A stretch of 62,477 bases of DNA, from assembly GCF_001039355.2 (NCBI RefSeq), contig NW_019774513.1:304481-366957 (forward strand), given 5' to 3'. Below are positions 11,632 to 23,844 of this stretch, piece after piece (the first letter of the stretch is position 1; each line of letters starts with the position of its first letter). A program made the position numbers and the translations under genes. Origin of the DNA: Lingula anatina. Taxonomy: Eukaryota; Brachiopoda; Lingulata; Lingulida; Lingulidae. Under the pieces are notes generated by a model. The model did not search any database. It had not been told where the DNA came from and saw nothing but the letters and a program-made list of their open reading frames with translations.

Positions 11632-14600
11632 ACGCAGAAGGTGATGTTTATAGATGCTAATTAGCAAACTAACCATAGCTAACCCTTGGACATCAAGATG
11701 ATTTGATATGACTGTAACCGCCCATTGTCGTTTTTGACTCCACTCTGCCTTTTTAAAAGTCCCTTTCTTACCCTACACACCTGATATATAAATATTTCTA
11801 AAGTATTGTAACAAGGCTACTTTAACTTGCCATCCGTGATTCCGACCCGATATTAATTGCCGCACAATGTGTACGAAAACGGTACAATGTGTTCTTAAGC
11901 TTGAGTCTGGATTAAGTTTGTGTGTGCCTGCTACTGAATTTCAGTTTCAGAAACATGGTGTAACATTACTGTTTAAACGTGTTATGTCAAGTCCATTAAA
12001 CCCACTGTGCTTATTGATCAGAAAAGTGGGTCTTTAAGCGAAGGAAATAATTCGATAATGGCGCACTGACTTAACTTCATTGCTTCTACGTATCGAATCA
12101 CTGTTTGATTATGACAGTAACGGCGACGCGATAGTGCTATATAAATATATGTACACCATAGGAACAGAAATTTGGTCCAGTGAGAACGAGTTGTAATGGG
12201 TTGGTCTGAGGTTTGTGAATTGTTCTCAGTGTTTGTCCTTCAAAGATTGACCGGACTCTCGTGGAATTGTCTCTAATGAAAAAATGTTCGATTTTTTGTC
12301 GCATACCGCAGACAAAGTCAACATTTCACGGCAACGAAGTATTTGTTCGAATCTCTCTTCTCAAATAAACTCACATTCTAGGACGGACCTTTCGGGTTTA
12401 CTCACAGAATCCTCTTTTTGAATCAGCGCAGTTCCAATTTTGTCCACAAATTGTTCATCAATTTGGTGTTGGTAGCAATTAGGTTTTCGCAGCTCTTAAT
12501 GAAATGTAAACACCCTTCCCAGGTTTTAAGCTAAATAATAGTTTGACAATTTGATAAAGCCTGTTGCCAAATCCGATCTTGGCTTTATTTTGATTGGTGG
12601 CATAAGCAGCAGGCAAGAACTGAAACCGTGCATTGTAAGACTCGTATTGCTTTTTTTTTTGTTGGAGCTTCATATTAAACCTGATGTCTTTATGAAATCG
12701 TAATCTATATTAACTTCAATTGATTGATGTGACGCCATCCATGCTGGTTGTATAGTATTTGGATGATCTGAAGCAGAATTCTAAAAGCATTGCAGTCAAC
12801 CTTGTTCATTCGACCTGATCGGCATCACGAAAAATAGAGCATATATAATGGAAAAGGTTGGGGTAGACTGGTCTGAATAAAAATAAAGGTATAAAAAAAA
12901 GCATCTTTAAGAGCGCGTGCGCGCGCGCGCGTGTGTGTGTGTGTGTGTACGGGAGGGGGTCACGTATCATGAGTAGATATTGGGCATGATTGGCTTGGTT
13001 CTCATTTAAATATTTTGATTATTTACCGAAGTGTACTATTCACACTCATATCCATTGCTCTCTGCGCTTAGAACTAAAAGAGTGAGGGGTTCAGGTTCAA
13101 CTACGCCACCCCCACCTCACCCGTTTATGTACCCTTACGGACTCCTACGCAACATTTTCATAACTAACGCGAGCTCGGTGAATTAGTCTTACCTGACAGG
13201 AAACTTAGATATCGAACATTAATCTAAGAGGCGACCGCCAAATAAAGCACCAGCTATGTGTTCAATCGAAGAACGCGTTGATTGGCACAAAAGATCCACT
13301 AGTTCCATTAAAAAATATCTACCGTACGTGTTTTAACCTTAATGTCGTTCTTTCTTCGAACCATTAAGCAATCCATTCGATCAAAGAGATAGGAGTTGAC
13401 CGTAATTCAAACTATTGTTACGTTTTGAATAACAAACGTGAGAACTCGTGCTCACTGATAGAAGGAATAAAAATGGGCTTGTGAATGATTTTTACATCAA
13501 TTAATTTCCACATAATGTGGGAACCAGCAGCCTACCTTTGTATATGCAAGGTGATAGACGATGAAATAAAATCGTTGGAAAATATTTTTAATCTACTTAA
13601 TGGATTTTATGCTTATTTCAAGGCATTGATTTTCCACAAAAATGTTGTACCAAGGGTTTGGTTCCACTACAGTGTTTTTATTCATCTATTCAAATATTTA
13701 TTCTTTTATCTGTTTGTCATATATTGTGTTTCTTTATTCTCTATTTTTTGTATTCGAAAAAAAGACAGTGTGTAGTTACCAAGATAACTTTTCAATAATC
13801 ATGATTTGAAGCTGTATACTTACATTTGATGAGTAATATGTACTATTATATTAACACAAACAAATAAATAAATAAATAGAAAAAACACTCTTGTTGTCGT
13901 TCGCTTAATTCACCAACCCTTTCTATATTTCTGAAAAGCCGAATGACTTCGAGGGGCGATTCAACTATTTTTCCTCATAAAATCCACATAAAGTATGCCC
14001 TAACTCTTAAAATATATATCAGCTAGATATCTTATAAGATAAGCAATTTATAGCTGGTAAACTGATCATGATACATCGGATTTTAAACGGACGGCTACTG
14101 CTTTCAGCTGTCGGTCATTTGAGGAAACTTGGGATTGTTTTCAAAAAAGGGCAATATAGATCGAAATATGTTCTCAGATTTTAGACCAAAATGTTAGTCT
14201 CCTTACGAGAAGGTAGAACGATAATGAAGTATCCAACGTTTCCCTTAGTAACCGAGGGAACTGGAATTTCGCCGGTGCCTTGCTTCGCGATAGCCACATC
14301 CAGACAGGCTAATCTATGTAGAGCAGAGGGCGGCTGGGTTATGACTTATATGTAGTTGATGTCATGACAAAAACGTGCAGTAAAATCATTAGCCTTGAAC
14401 TCCCCTCTTTAAGTGTCACTTACAAAAAAATTATGTTCGATTGAGCTTTTTAATTTCTTACCTAGCAAGTGTAGACTTTTAACGTTTAGAGGATCAAGAA
14501 ATATTTTAAGGAGCTTTTATCCGTCTGCTGTTCCTCGTTTCAACAAACAAAAAAAATAGACTTTAAGAAACATATTATACTTCAAAACTTCAATTTCCGT

Positions 14601-17290
14601 TATGTTTATTTTATATATGTATATCAATGTCTGAATAAATTCGTATCATATTTTTGCGCAGAAATCTTGGGTGCCTCGCAGGACAAAGATGTGCACAGCT
14701 ACACATGTAGTAGATAGACAGAGAAATAACCGTGAATATCATGTGAAAATTATATGCGTGGCCCTGGTAGAGGGTCGACCAGGCTGCGGTCATAGCATAC
14801 TGGCTATGCAGACGAGAGCCCAGTGCCTCTGAAAATAAGGGTGACAATGGAGAGTAGGAAATAATTCTGATAGTAAAAGAAAGCCCCTATAGTGGTCTAG
14901 AGTGACATTTGATTAACTTTGTTGGGTGTATGAACTAAACCTGGAGGTAACCACGACTATGCGTGTGCGTGCATGCGTTGAGTTAAATTGCGTGTGAATG
15001 TGTGTGGTCGAAAGTTCAGATAAGTGCAAGCGTATGCAAGCGTTGGTTTGGGAGTATTCACACCAAATGTTTTTTTTTTTCAGTTATTATTCTCTTTCTC
15101 TCTCTCTTGCATTTTTGCACCTGTAGGATAAACTTTCAACCTTTAAAGCCCCAGCTTCTTAGAGTAGAAGTTTGAATGTACCTTTCATGGTTAAGTATCC
15201 ATTAAGTTAATTTAGATACTCAAAGTGATCGTGAGTGGCACCAAAACGCAGATTGTAATCAAGCATTTTCATGGCATGAGTTTCATTTCTTATAAAATAA
15301 AAACAATCATAAACTAATGATAAGAAAAACTAATTCAAAACGATCGAGTATTTGCTTACAATTGAAATACATAGAACTTAAAGATTATCAATTAAATGAC
15401 ATCCGAGAAGACCCTCAAATATGAATATTGGATTAGAAAGAAAACTTGGTACGTCCTGGAAAAGACGTGATCATGTACCATTTGTATTCCTGGATATAAT
15501 ATAAGTGTTATATAGAAGAACATGTGAACCTGGAGAATTGCTCTATTCTCTATCCCGTCTTTATACATAATCCTATGGATTTTTGCATATTCTACTATTT
15601 TTGGCTATTGATCCTCTCTGTTTTTAATTTCTCTTTTATTATTTATGACACCGTGTATGGAACAAACACACGTGTTTGGGTTATATTGTAAACAATCCTT
15701 TCGTGTTATAAAATATATATTGCCATCATTAAAAGGGTGGAAATAAATGAGCTCATCCGCCTCCCACTGAAAGAATCACTTCATAGCTTGTGCGTCTTTA
15801 TACAGGCCTATTTTGTGTTGACGAACAAGTTGTTTTTTCTCGCATTTGGATATGAACGCTTATTGTCCTTAAATGTAATTTTATATCTCAAAGCTCGTCT
15901 TCTGACACAATTTTTATTGCTTAAAAGACAAACCTGATGTAAAAGTCAGTTCTATTCATTATTTGACCTTTTTTGTACCGAACAAAACCAGTCTTAGGTA
16001 GGTTTACCTCTACTAGGCCGTACACGTACATTTAGGTACTCTCATTCAAATGTACTGACCTTAGTATTGATGGATATACTATCATGTTTTTTTACCAATA
16101 GAAATATCATCATGCATAGGCAGTTTTATCATCATGAATACGTCATGTCCTACTTATATACTAGTAGACCGATGTTTAGATCAATCTACACTACTTACAT
16201 CAATTAATTCACATTCTATTACACCAGTCGAAATACTCAAGCGCATTTTCTGGAGACAATATTAGCTGTAACTGAACATCAACTTACCTGTTGTCCTCCT
16301 AAATGAAAAATAATTAGTCGCAGGTCTTCCAAATTGTTAACCCTCTTATGCTTGGCAGGCCGTGTAATCAATCGCCGGTGATCACTCACCGACACTGATC
16401 ACTCTCTTCGAGCACCTTAATCCACTGTAACTGTCCCCTTAATAAGTCGTCACTTAGCAACCAAAAAACACCTGTGCCTGCTCTTCCACTCCACCTGGTC
16501 ACTGGTCGGTTACATACTTTGAACCTGAGGAGCAATTGGTGACATTTTCCTCGGATGTTTACCGTCTCGGGGAGAGCTCTTCAGTCTGGTTACTACAGAG
16601 AGAGATGACAATGTGCTTGGGTGGAGAGAGGGTGACGTCGAGGGGGGGTCGGGTACGACGAGGTTAATGTATTGTCTCTCTGGGTAAAGGAGAAAAGCTT
16701 CCCGGTTTACTAACCGCTGGGTCGGCGAATCTAGGGAAGATGGAAAACCCGCCTTTAATATTTACAGTGAACAGATAAAATAAGCACGTTTAACAAATAT
16801 ATTTAAATTGTATAATGATTGGCAGATAAGAAGCATTTTATTGCCATTAAATTTTTACCGTGGATGTAGAACACTGGATGTTAACGCCTATTTTTACATC
16901 TTATATTTACTTCGAGTGGCATATTTTCGAGTAGCGGTCTTGATTTAAACAAAAATGAATATCACTTAGCCGATTAGAAAATATTTTAACACCCATTCTT
17001 GAAGTGATTGATACAATCGTATTCTTCCCCGTCTGTTCCCCCTCTTCTTGCGCCTCGCACAGCTACACAATGTCGGCATCTCCCAACACACACGGACGAT
17101 CTACCTGAATATAACAAACACCTGTGTTCAGCATCAGGTAATACTCGGCTATGTTATCCCATTTAAAGCCAATGATTGAACAGTATTGGATTCTAAGCTG
17201 CGTTCACGTTACGCTCTAAATGAACCGAGCTGACGCGGCGTGCAAGTGACGCAACTTGACTGTGACGCCAATTGGGTCGCTGCACAACGA
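9357..17290. other. Gene-poor interval
   Basis: No exon with family motifs and paired splice sites was found on either strand. It holds an (ATTT)n run near 9569-9610, the tandem duplication at 10533-11628, scattered mono- and dinucleotide runs, and open frames with no recognisable protein character. The first few hundred bases probably contain the 5' UTR and promoter of the minus-strand CNBD2-like gene. Confidence 0.55.
10533..11628. repeat. ~540-bp tandem duplication joined at a single N
   Basis: Segment 10533-11072 is repeated almost base for base at 11074-11628. The only differences seen are a few substitutions (for example AATATATAAG versus AATATACAAG) and microsatellite length changes. 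The first copy ends in a TAA-repeat tract followed by one N at 11073, and the second starts immediately after it. Such near-identity ending in a microsatellite is most simply two alleles placed side by side by the assembler; a true recent tandem duplication is possible. Confidence 0.85.
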
Positions 17291-17411
17291 TGGCTATAAA
17301 TATCAGTTTACAGTAGATTTCAAATATCGGCTCATTTTATCGGATTGTTTTTCAGCGGACATAGGCTTGATTGCAATCAGGACTTCCGACGTCATTCATC
17401 TCGTAAGGTAA
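17291..17411 (+). promoter_or_regulatory. Possible TATA promoter and untranslated first exon of the first GT31 gene
   Basis: GGCTATAAATATCAG at about 17290-17304 is a good TATA match. About 110 bases downstream the sequence CTCGTAAGGTAAGA holds a strong 5' splice donor (GT at 17412). The coding exon of the plus-strand GT31 gene at 21181 is preceded by a 3' splice site (ATTATTCCAG ending at 21173), so it needs an upstream untranslated exon. Linking the two is inference from orientation and signals only. Confidence 0.25.
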
Positions 17412-17882
17412 GATCTATATGAGTTAAATGCGAACGCGGCCCTATAATTGACTAGGCGTTAGTCCATTAAGACAGGTACATGAATTGATTGTGTATGTTT
17501 TTATAGTGTGTGTGCGTGGCTTTAATTGTTTGTCCTGGGACAACAGGTAACAGAGTGCCGTGAATAGCTCACACCATGTTTCTGTTCAAACTGACAAGCA
17601 CATGATAGCCATACGCAAACACTCCTGGCGGCAAAAGTTTGTTTGGCTGAAAGGTATATTTTCTACTGGAGTGGTGTAAGAGATGTGATCTAGTATCGAT
17701 ATATTGCACCGCCAGAGCACAGTTCTGTGATACTCATTGTTAACTAACCTTCACTTGACCGGTTAAACTCGTCCCCGCCATCGCCCCCCCCCCTCCAATA
17801 AGTACTGTCCTGTCCCCTGTTTTTAGTTAATATATAAAATAAAAATATATATATACTCGTCATCAACATTCATCCAATAAAC

Positions 17883-17884
<2 letters not shown>

Positions 17885-17962
<78 letters not shown>
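17885..17962. repeat. (AAT)n microsatellite
   Basis: Long uninterrupted AAT triplet array. Similar TAA/AAT arrays occur at 392-437, 11040-11072, 11572-11628 and 35770-35808. Confidence 0.95.
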
Positions 17963-18232
17963 CCGTGTGCAACCTGGACAAACCAAGTGATTTTAATGTT
18001 AATTGCCATTATCTAAAATAAACCACTCTTGTAATAAATCAAGAATATCTTTTATGGGAAAAATACAGCATATTTCCATGGACTGGAAAAAACATCTATA
18101 TTGCGTGTTGGGCGTCATTTTAATCCGTAAACCCCATTCGAGTATGAGCCAAAAGTTCTGTAAATGTTTGAATTGTTTTTGTTTGTCTAGCTGCGTCGAT
18201 ACTTTTTCGTTTCATAACAACAGTGACATTTT

Positions 18233-18269
<37 letters not shown>

Positions 18270-18750
18270 GTGTACAGTTCAATTATCAAATCATCCATGG
18301 CATATTTCTAAAATGGGATTAAATTTAAGAAAGTGCTTTATAGATCAAGTATCCGCCAAAAGTTCGTTAAAAGTTGATATGTTTTTGTTTGTCTAGCTGT
18401 GTCGATACTTAGTGGCATGAAGCTCAATCGTTGAAGTTGCATGAGTGCAGTATTATTTTCTGTTTTTATATTCAAATATAAATATTCAATATGAATACAT
18501 TATTATTTTCTGTATTGATATTTAAATATAAATATTCAAGCAATCTGCTTTATTAATACATATGGCTAAATGTTTGACAAATGATAAGTATCTTTCAACA
18601 TGTTTTAAATTCATCATAAGCCCTGAGTCGTACCTCGTACCAGTGTTTAATAAATGGTAACACCTGTCTCTTACTCTCCCACCACAGGGTGCGCTAGTAG
18701 TCTGTTCCAAAGAATGTTGAAATAAAGCGGCGTGATTTTGTATAGTATTT

Positions 18751-18945
18751 TAGGGACCATTCCCACAGATATTTGGATCGATCTATCTCCCTGGGGAGTC
18801 TCACTAAATTGCTATCAGCTTAACCAGCTGAAATGTCTGTCACGTCTAGTAAAGCTGTTAGGGGGTAACTATCTTTACCATAGCTTATTCGGTAGGCGTG
18901 ACAGACATTTAAGTTGGTTAAGTTGATAGCAATTTAGTGAGACTC
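18751..18945. mobile_element. Foldback element, family D copy 1 (one end truncated)
   Basis: The inner inverted repeats, GAGTCTCACTAAATTGCTAT (from 18796) and its complement ending at 18945, each extend about 48 bp with few mismatches. The left outer block CCATTCCCACAGAT followed by GATCGAT matches the outer ends of the element at 43899-44124. The matching right outer block is missing here, so this copy appears truncated. Confidence 0.65.
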
Positions 18946-20834
18946 GATGAAAATAGTTTTGATGACGTAATAACCCAGTCACATGAATATTAATCGAGAC
19001 TAATTAAATAATCCGATTCCCACTTTTTGGCGTGTAATTCACGAAAAACAATTTCATGTCATCGCTGTTAAACCGCCGATTCGGGATCGCAGCGTGCTTT
19101 CTCAACTCTGTGAAGTTAAGTGTAGGCTACCCTGATAATCTTTATACGTGTTTGATGCATATTTATGAATATAAAGCAAAACACTATGCATATTCTAATC
19201 GGAAAGCATGCTGACAATATCGTGACCATGTTAAAATGTTGATGTCTACTGGTATGTCCCATTGTTGTTACCCAGTATAGTGGACGTTCAGATATCATTA
19301 TTTCAACTTCACTGTAACTTTTTTCAGGGGCTCTTAGTTCTCCGTAATGAAGAACATTTCTCTTATTGTACGAGTGATTAGTCGACGTCAGTTAGCACTG
19401 GGGAATGTTATATGGGCTCAAACCCACACCTAGACCTTGAGCTCAGATTTTTCATGAATAATAGATTTTTTTTCTAAATAATTGAAGAACGTAGCACACA
19501 GATGGAGGTATACTACTGCCGTGCCTCGCTGATCTGACAGACGACAAGAAATATATAGATATATATGGTATATCTTAGGAACCGAATATTACGGTAGGTG
19601 AACGTTTTTTATGCTGTTTTGCCTTTTCCATCGGGAAATCATAATGCTTTAGACTTTATATTGGGTGGATTCACACCGGATGTGTCTATGTTGTCTCAAT
19701 GGATGTTGATTTTCGCCATTTCATTAAAAAAAGAAATTAATCGAGGTAACGTTATTACTGTAATGGCTTACAATGTATATAACTTATCACTACAGCTGTA
19801 GTCCTAACTTAAGAGGCGTATAGAGATAAGAGCAACTTCGAGGATAGTTTTATACCATTACAAATCTGTCAACGAATCCTGCGGTAAACATGCTTCAAGA
19901 TTAAATAAAAAGTGAGTATTTGCGGTTTACCTTCCTTCTTTCTTGATTTCAATACAGGAAGAAGCATAAATAACGGCCCATTGAATTACACTCGACCAAA
20001 AAGACATCGTTATTTTGAATAATTATAAAATTAACATATTAGCTAAGGTTAATGATAAACCAACTCTTGATGGATAATGCACCCCCCGTACGTTACCTTT
20101 TATATACACACTGAAGATTTCCTCACATAGTTTTTCAATCGTCGAAGGAAGTAAAGTATTTGGTGAGCCTTACAAACAATTTTATTTATGTTGATGTGCC
20201 ATTTAAGATGATCAGAGATATGTATGGCAAGTCTATAGTCTTCGGAAATTTAAAATCCAGTCACTGAGTCTTTCGAACCCCCCGAAAACCCCCCCCCCCC
20301 CCGGCTACAGGCCTGTGAGTGATGTACTAAAATTGAGAGAATTTACACGTTTTTCGTGCAGTTTAAAAGACGATATCGTGTTAAATGTAGAGGTATAATA
20401 TATAAAGTGTAATCGTGAATAATTAGGGATTTTGTGATAAAAAAAAATAAGAACATTATGTAAAGTGATAGCAACAGCATCCCCAGTAGACCTGTCTTTC
20501 GATATGCAACTTGAAAAGGGTCGAAGGACGTTGGTAATTTTGATTTTACATGTTGCAGAACAAATTTCTGAAGCACCTTCATATCAATGGAAGTAAGAGC
20601 TACAGGGCTGTAGTCACTGAGACTAGTAACAGCTGTGCGTTTTGCGTGCCTCTATGAATAAAACATTTTCCTTTGGCCCAAAGAACATTCATGCCAAGTT
20701 AGACATTTGTACTACAAAATGCACCGTTTGACCCTTTAACAAGCCTGTTACATGAAACAAGAGACGAAACTTGATTTCGATAATCGAACTCAGAAGTGCT
20801 AATAGGGCCAGCGCAGGTGGTATCATCGGAAAAC

Positions 20835-20925
20835 TTAAAAGGATAACAACTGTTCATTTTGTCCAAAAATGAATTTTCCTGGGGTAAACGGCAATTTTCC
20901 CATATTTAACAATAGTTGTTGTTCG
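20835..20925 (+). repeat. Dispersed repeat, copy 1
   Basis: It contains AAAAGGATAACAACTGTTCA, AATTTTCCTGGGG and AATTTTCCCAT. The reverse complement of the same order of motifs occurs at about 51176-51262. Non-coding; class not recognised. Confidence 0.55.
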
Positions 20926-21040
20926 GATATGATGTAACAGTTGTACTCGGAATGCATAATTGCTAACAAAGTTTTATGTAGCTCATTGTCACTTCAGCAC
21001 ATTCATCAAGCACATTCACCAAGAAATAATTCCCAGTAAG

Positions 21041-21054
21041 TACACACACACACG

Positions 21055-21098
<44 letters not shown>
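21041..21098. repeat. AC/CG dinucleotide microsatellite
   Basis: Alternating CA and CG run (potential Z-DNA) about 80 bp upstream of the splice acceptor of the first GT31 coding exon. Confidence 0.9.
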
Positions 21099-21099
<1 letters not shown>

Positions 21100-21180
21100 T
21101 TAGATAATCTATTTATTACCAGTTAATATATCACAGAGCACCGTAAATAGTTTACTTTTAATTATTATTCCAGGTCTGTC

Positions 21181-22506
21181 ATGCTCTTCAGAAGAAATTC
21201 GCGGGTCTTAGCAGCCCTTGCAGTAGGCATTATCGTCATCATGGTCCACTACAGGGAGCATTTCCCACAAATAAATATAACATATTTTAAGGAAAATGAA
21301 TGGATTGAAGAGGATTTTGCTGACTTATATACAAGAGAAGAACGTCAATATGAACGTGAAGGAAGGGTAGATGCCAGCCAGTCAAAAGGAACAGAGAAAA
21401 AGAGTTCCAAAGTGAAGTGGGCACCATTGTCCACTGACTCATCTGTCCGCACAGAACCGCCGTCAAACAAATACGAAAGCACAGTTGGTGAGACTCCCCA
21501 GGCAGACAATGTGAGCAAAGAAAACAGCAATGAGTTACCCCCATGCAACTTCTGCATCAGAAATTTCAGAGAGAAGGACCCAAATTACCGTCTTGACGAA
21601 CAGAAAGCTGCTGAACTGCAATGCAGGGCTCTCACGTGTCTGCCGCCGCCTGAATACTACATCCCTCGACCCAAGCCAATAAACGGCTTTGAATATTACA
21701 CAATGATACTCTCTCCAAAGGGGGTTTGCAGTGACAAAGAATCTCGCATCTTGATTGTCGTGCACACCAAAGTAACGGGTGCAGGCATCAGGTCACTATG
21801 GCGACGCGTTACGAAGCCATTTCTAAAAGCACATCCACAGTTTCGAATTTTATTCATGGTGGGTTACACGGCAGACACGGCAGCTTGGAAAGCGACCGAA
21901 AACGAGGGTAAACAAAATAACGACATCATAGGGTATAGTTTCATAGACAGCTACCACAATCTCCCACTGAAAACCGCCATGATGCTTCGGTGGTGCACGG
22001 AAAACTGTCAAAACTTAGAATACCTAATCAAAATCGACGACGACATGTTTTTCAATCCTAAAAAGCTTCTCCAAGTGCTGAGAAAATTCTCCAACCAACT
22101 CGTCATTGTAGGGAGATTAAACTTTCACCACGAGGTCCGTCGTGATCCGAGTGATAGTATCTATGTGCCATACGAGCAGTATCCATATCACTTCTGGCCA
22201 AACTTCCAAGGAGGCGGACTCTACGTCGTCTCGGGAAAGGCAGTGCCTAAATTATGGGCCGTGGCACCGTATATCCCCGTCGTTAACCTGGAGGACGCTT
22301 GGGTCACCACTCTAGCAATAGCTACCGGAGTAGAGAGGCAGTTAACCCGGGATTTCACCAACCGCCGCCCTGAGCGGTGGGTGGATAAGTTAAAGAATAC
22401 TATCTGCGCCACTGCAGAGAAACAGGTCGGTTATCTCATGACAGGGAGAGCCAAGATGGACATTGAGAAAATTTGGTATGAATGTCGTAATGCCTCTGCT
22501 GTTTAA
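21181..22506 (+). CDS. GT31-family beta-1,3-glycosyltransferase-like protein 1
   Basis: A single coding exon gives 441 residues. The acceptor ATTATTCCAG ends at 21173, so an untranslated exon lies upstream. The ATG follows it closely. If the upstream exon were coding, the intron phase would differ from that of the second cluster gene, so this ATG is preferred. Type II Golgi topology is predicted: short basic N-terminus, membrane helix at about 8-22, and an acidic stem. A cysteine module (CNFC 122-125, CRALTC 148-153) precedes the catalytic domain. That domain has the GT31-like block ILIVVHTKVTGAGIRSLWRR (about 190-209), YNLxLKT-type motif YHNLPLKTAMMLRW, metal-binding DDD at 286-288, FQGGGLYVVSGKAV and EDAW 371-374 (classical EDV/EDA position). 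It probably adds a sugar to a glycan in the Golgi; donor and acceptor cannot be told from sequence. Confidence 0.88.
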   Translation: MLFRRNSRVLAALAVGIIVIMVHYREHFPQINITYFKENEWIEEDFADLYTREERQYEREGRVDASQSKGTEKKSSKVKWAPLSTDSSVRTEPPSNKYESTVGETPQADNVSKENSNELPPCNFCIRNFREKDPNYRLDEQKAAELQCRALTCLPPPEYYIPRPKPINGFEYYTMILSPKGVCSDKESRILIVVHTKVTGAGIRSLWRRVTKPFLKAHPQFRILFMVGYTADTAAWKATENEGKQNNDIIGYSFIDSYHNLPLKTAMMLRWCTENCQNLEYLIKIDDDMFFNPKKLLQVLRKFSNQLVIVGRLNFHHEVRRDPSDSIYVPYEQYPYHFWPNFQGGGLYVVSGKAVPKLWAVAPYIPVVNLEDAWVTTLAIATGVERQLTRDFTNRRPERWVDKLKNTICATAEKQVGYLMTGRAKMDIEKIWYECRNASAV

Positions 22507-23844
22507 ACTAGTGCTAAAGAAGTGTGTGCGCATTATGTATCATTTCTTGTGAGGGGAAAAAGAAGAGTAAAGGTTTAAAACCTTAGTATACATGTATAAA
22601 GAATTGATACACCTATCAAAATTACCAATAAGTTTAATAAAATCAATTAATGACTATTCTTTAACAATTGTTACCCGTACTTTTAACCTTTGACATGCCA
22701 ATCAAAACTTCTATTTTATGCTGTATCAGTTGCCATGACAATAATCCATATATAATGAAATAGAAAATAGTCAATAAAAAAGGGACCAGCACGCCTACGA
22801 AATAGTAACCATCACAAGGAAGGCACTCCTTAAAATACATCTGTTCTGCCTGCTATTCTCACTATAACATGTGTGATTGAACACGTCCATTAACTAATGT
22901 TATATTTCGAAAATAGAATTTGATATGACTGAATATCCTACTGGTACAAAGAATTCGTTGTTTGGTACCTTTTTTTTTTTTTTTTTTTTTGGGGGGGGGG
23001 GGGGGAAACGTAGTTTTTTTAAACAAAAGTGCCATAGTTGTGACGTGTTCCATGCATGTACCTAGCGTCTGCCGAAACGATCTGTCCCTGGTCCAAAAGT
23101 GAGTACAGCTACATATATAAAACTAATATCCATATTCTCTATTAAAAATAAAGTTACACCCATCACTTAATTGTTGTTTTTTTATTTGTTTGTTTGTTTG
23201 TTTGTTTATTAGTGATATTTTACTACCTTTAGCTTTGAAATACAGTTCAAACACGACTGCACCCAATTAAAGTTAAAGTTAAAATTAAAAAAAAAATGAT
23301 AATTTCAATAGAAGTTAAAAGGAAAGAGGCATTTGGATAATTTCAGTGACATAAATAATCTACCGGGGATATATCCATATAAATCCAGATGTTCAACATT
23401 GTACACTTTAGTTATAGTAGTTACAGTATATAGAGACTAGCGCGCATACCCAGTATTGCAAATAAAACACTATCATCAAAACTGATTCCATTAAATATTT
23501 CTTGCGTGTCCGCATTCAATCTGTACATGTAGACAAGGAATACAAGAAATCCGAAGTTGTACACGTGTCATCCAATGCTCTTTTCTCTCTTCTTCGTCTC
23601 TACATTATTTTAATGTTTCGTGGGTAGCACACCGCATTACCGAACATTACCAGGCAATCATATTAAACGAAAGACGCACGTCGGTTTTTATATGGTTATA
23701 GCTATACCAAATTCACAAAAATTTTCCAGCGCAGCTGAAACGCTCGGATTGAATATTTCATGTATATGTGAATAGTATGTGGGTTCTTCGACATAGCGGA
23801 GTGTAAGGGAACGGCCGCCATTGCTGCCAACAAGCCAACCTGCT
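22507..23844 (+). other. Spacer between GT31 genes 1 and 2
   Basis: 3' UTR of gene 1, then non-coding AT-rich sequence with a T/G homopolymer near 22971-23006 and a (GTTT)n run near 23185-23210. The final ~100 bases should hold the promoter or 5' UTR of the next gene. No other gene was seen. Confidence 0.5.
22636..22641 (+). terminator. Candidate polyadenylation signal AATAAA
   Basis: AATAAA lies about 130 bases after the stop codon of the first GT31 gene. A plausible 3' end; no downstream element was tested. Confidence 0.45.

Larger units (their letters stand above)
17412..21173. other. Interval before the GT31 cluster; repeats only
   Basis: It contains a long (AAT)n tract, a GA run, the palindromic element at 18751-18945, a C-rich dispersed repeat near 20275-20310 resembling one at 45400-45425, and an AC/CG run just before the acceptor at 21173. 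No coding exon was supported. It may be the first intron of the following gene. Confidence 0.5.

Noticed and set aside
20270-20315. tRNA B-box-like GGGTTCGAA on the minus strand (also near 45395)
   Set aside because: It belongs to a dispersed repeat with a C homopolymer; no A box or cloverleaf could be drawn.
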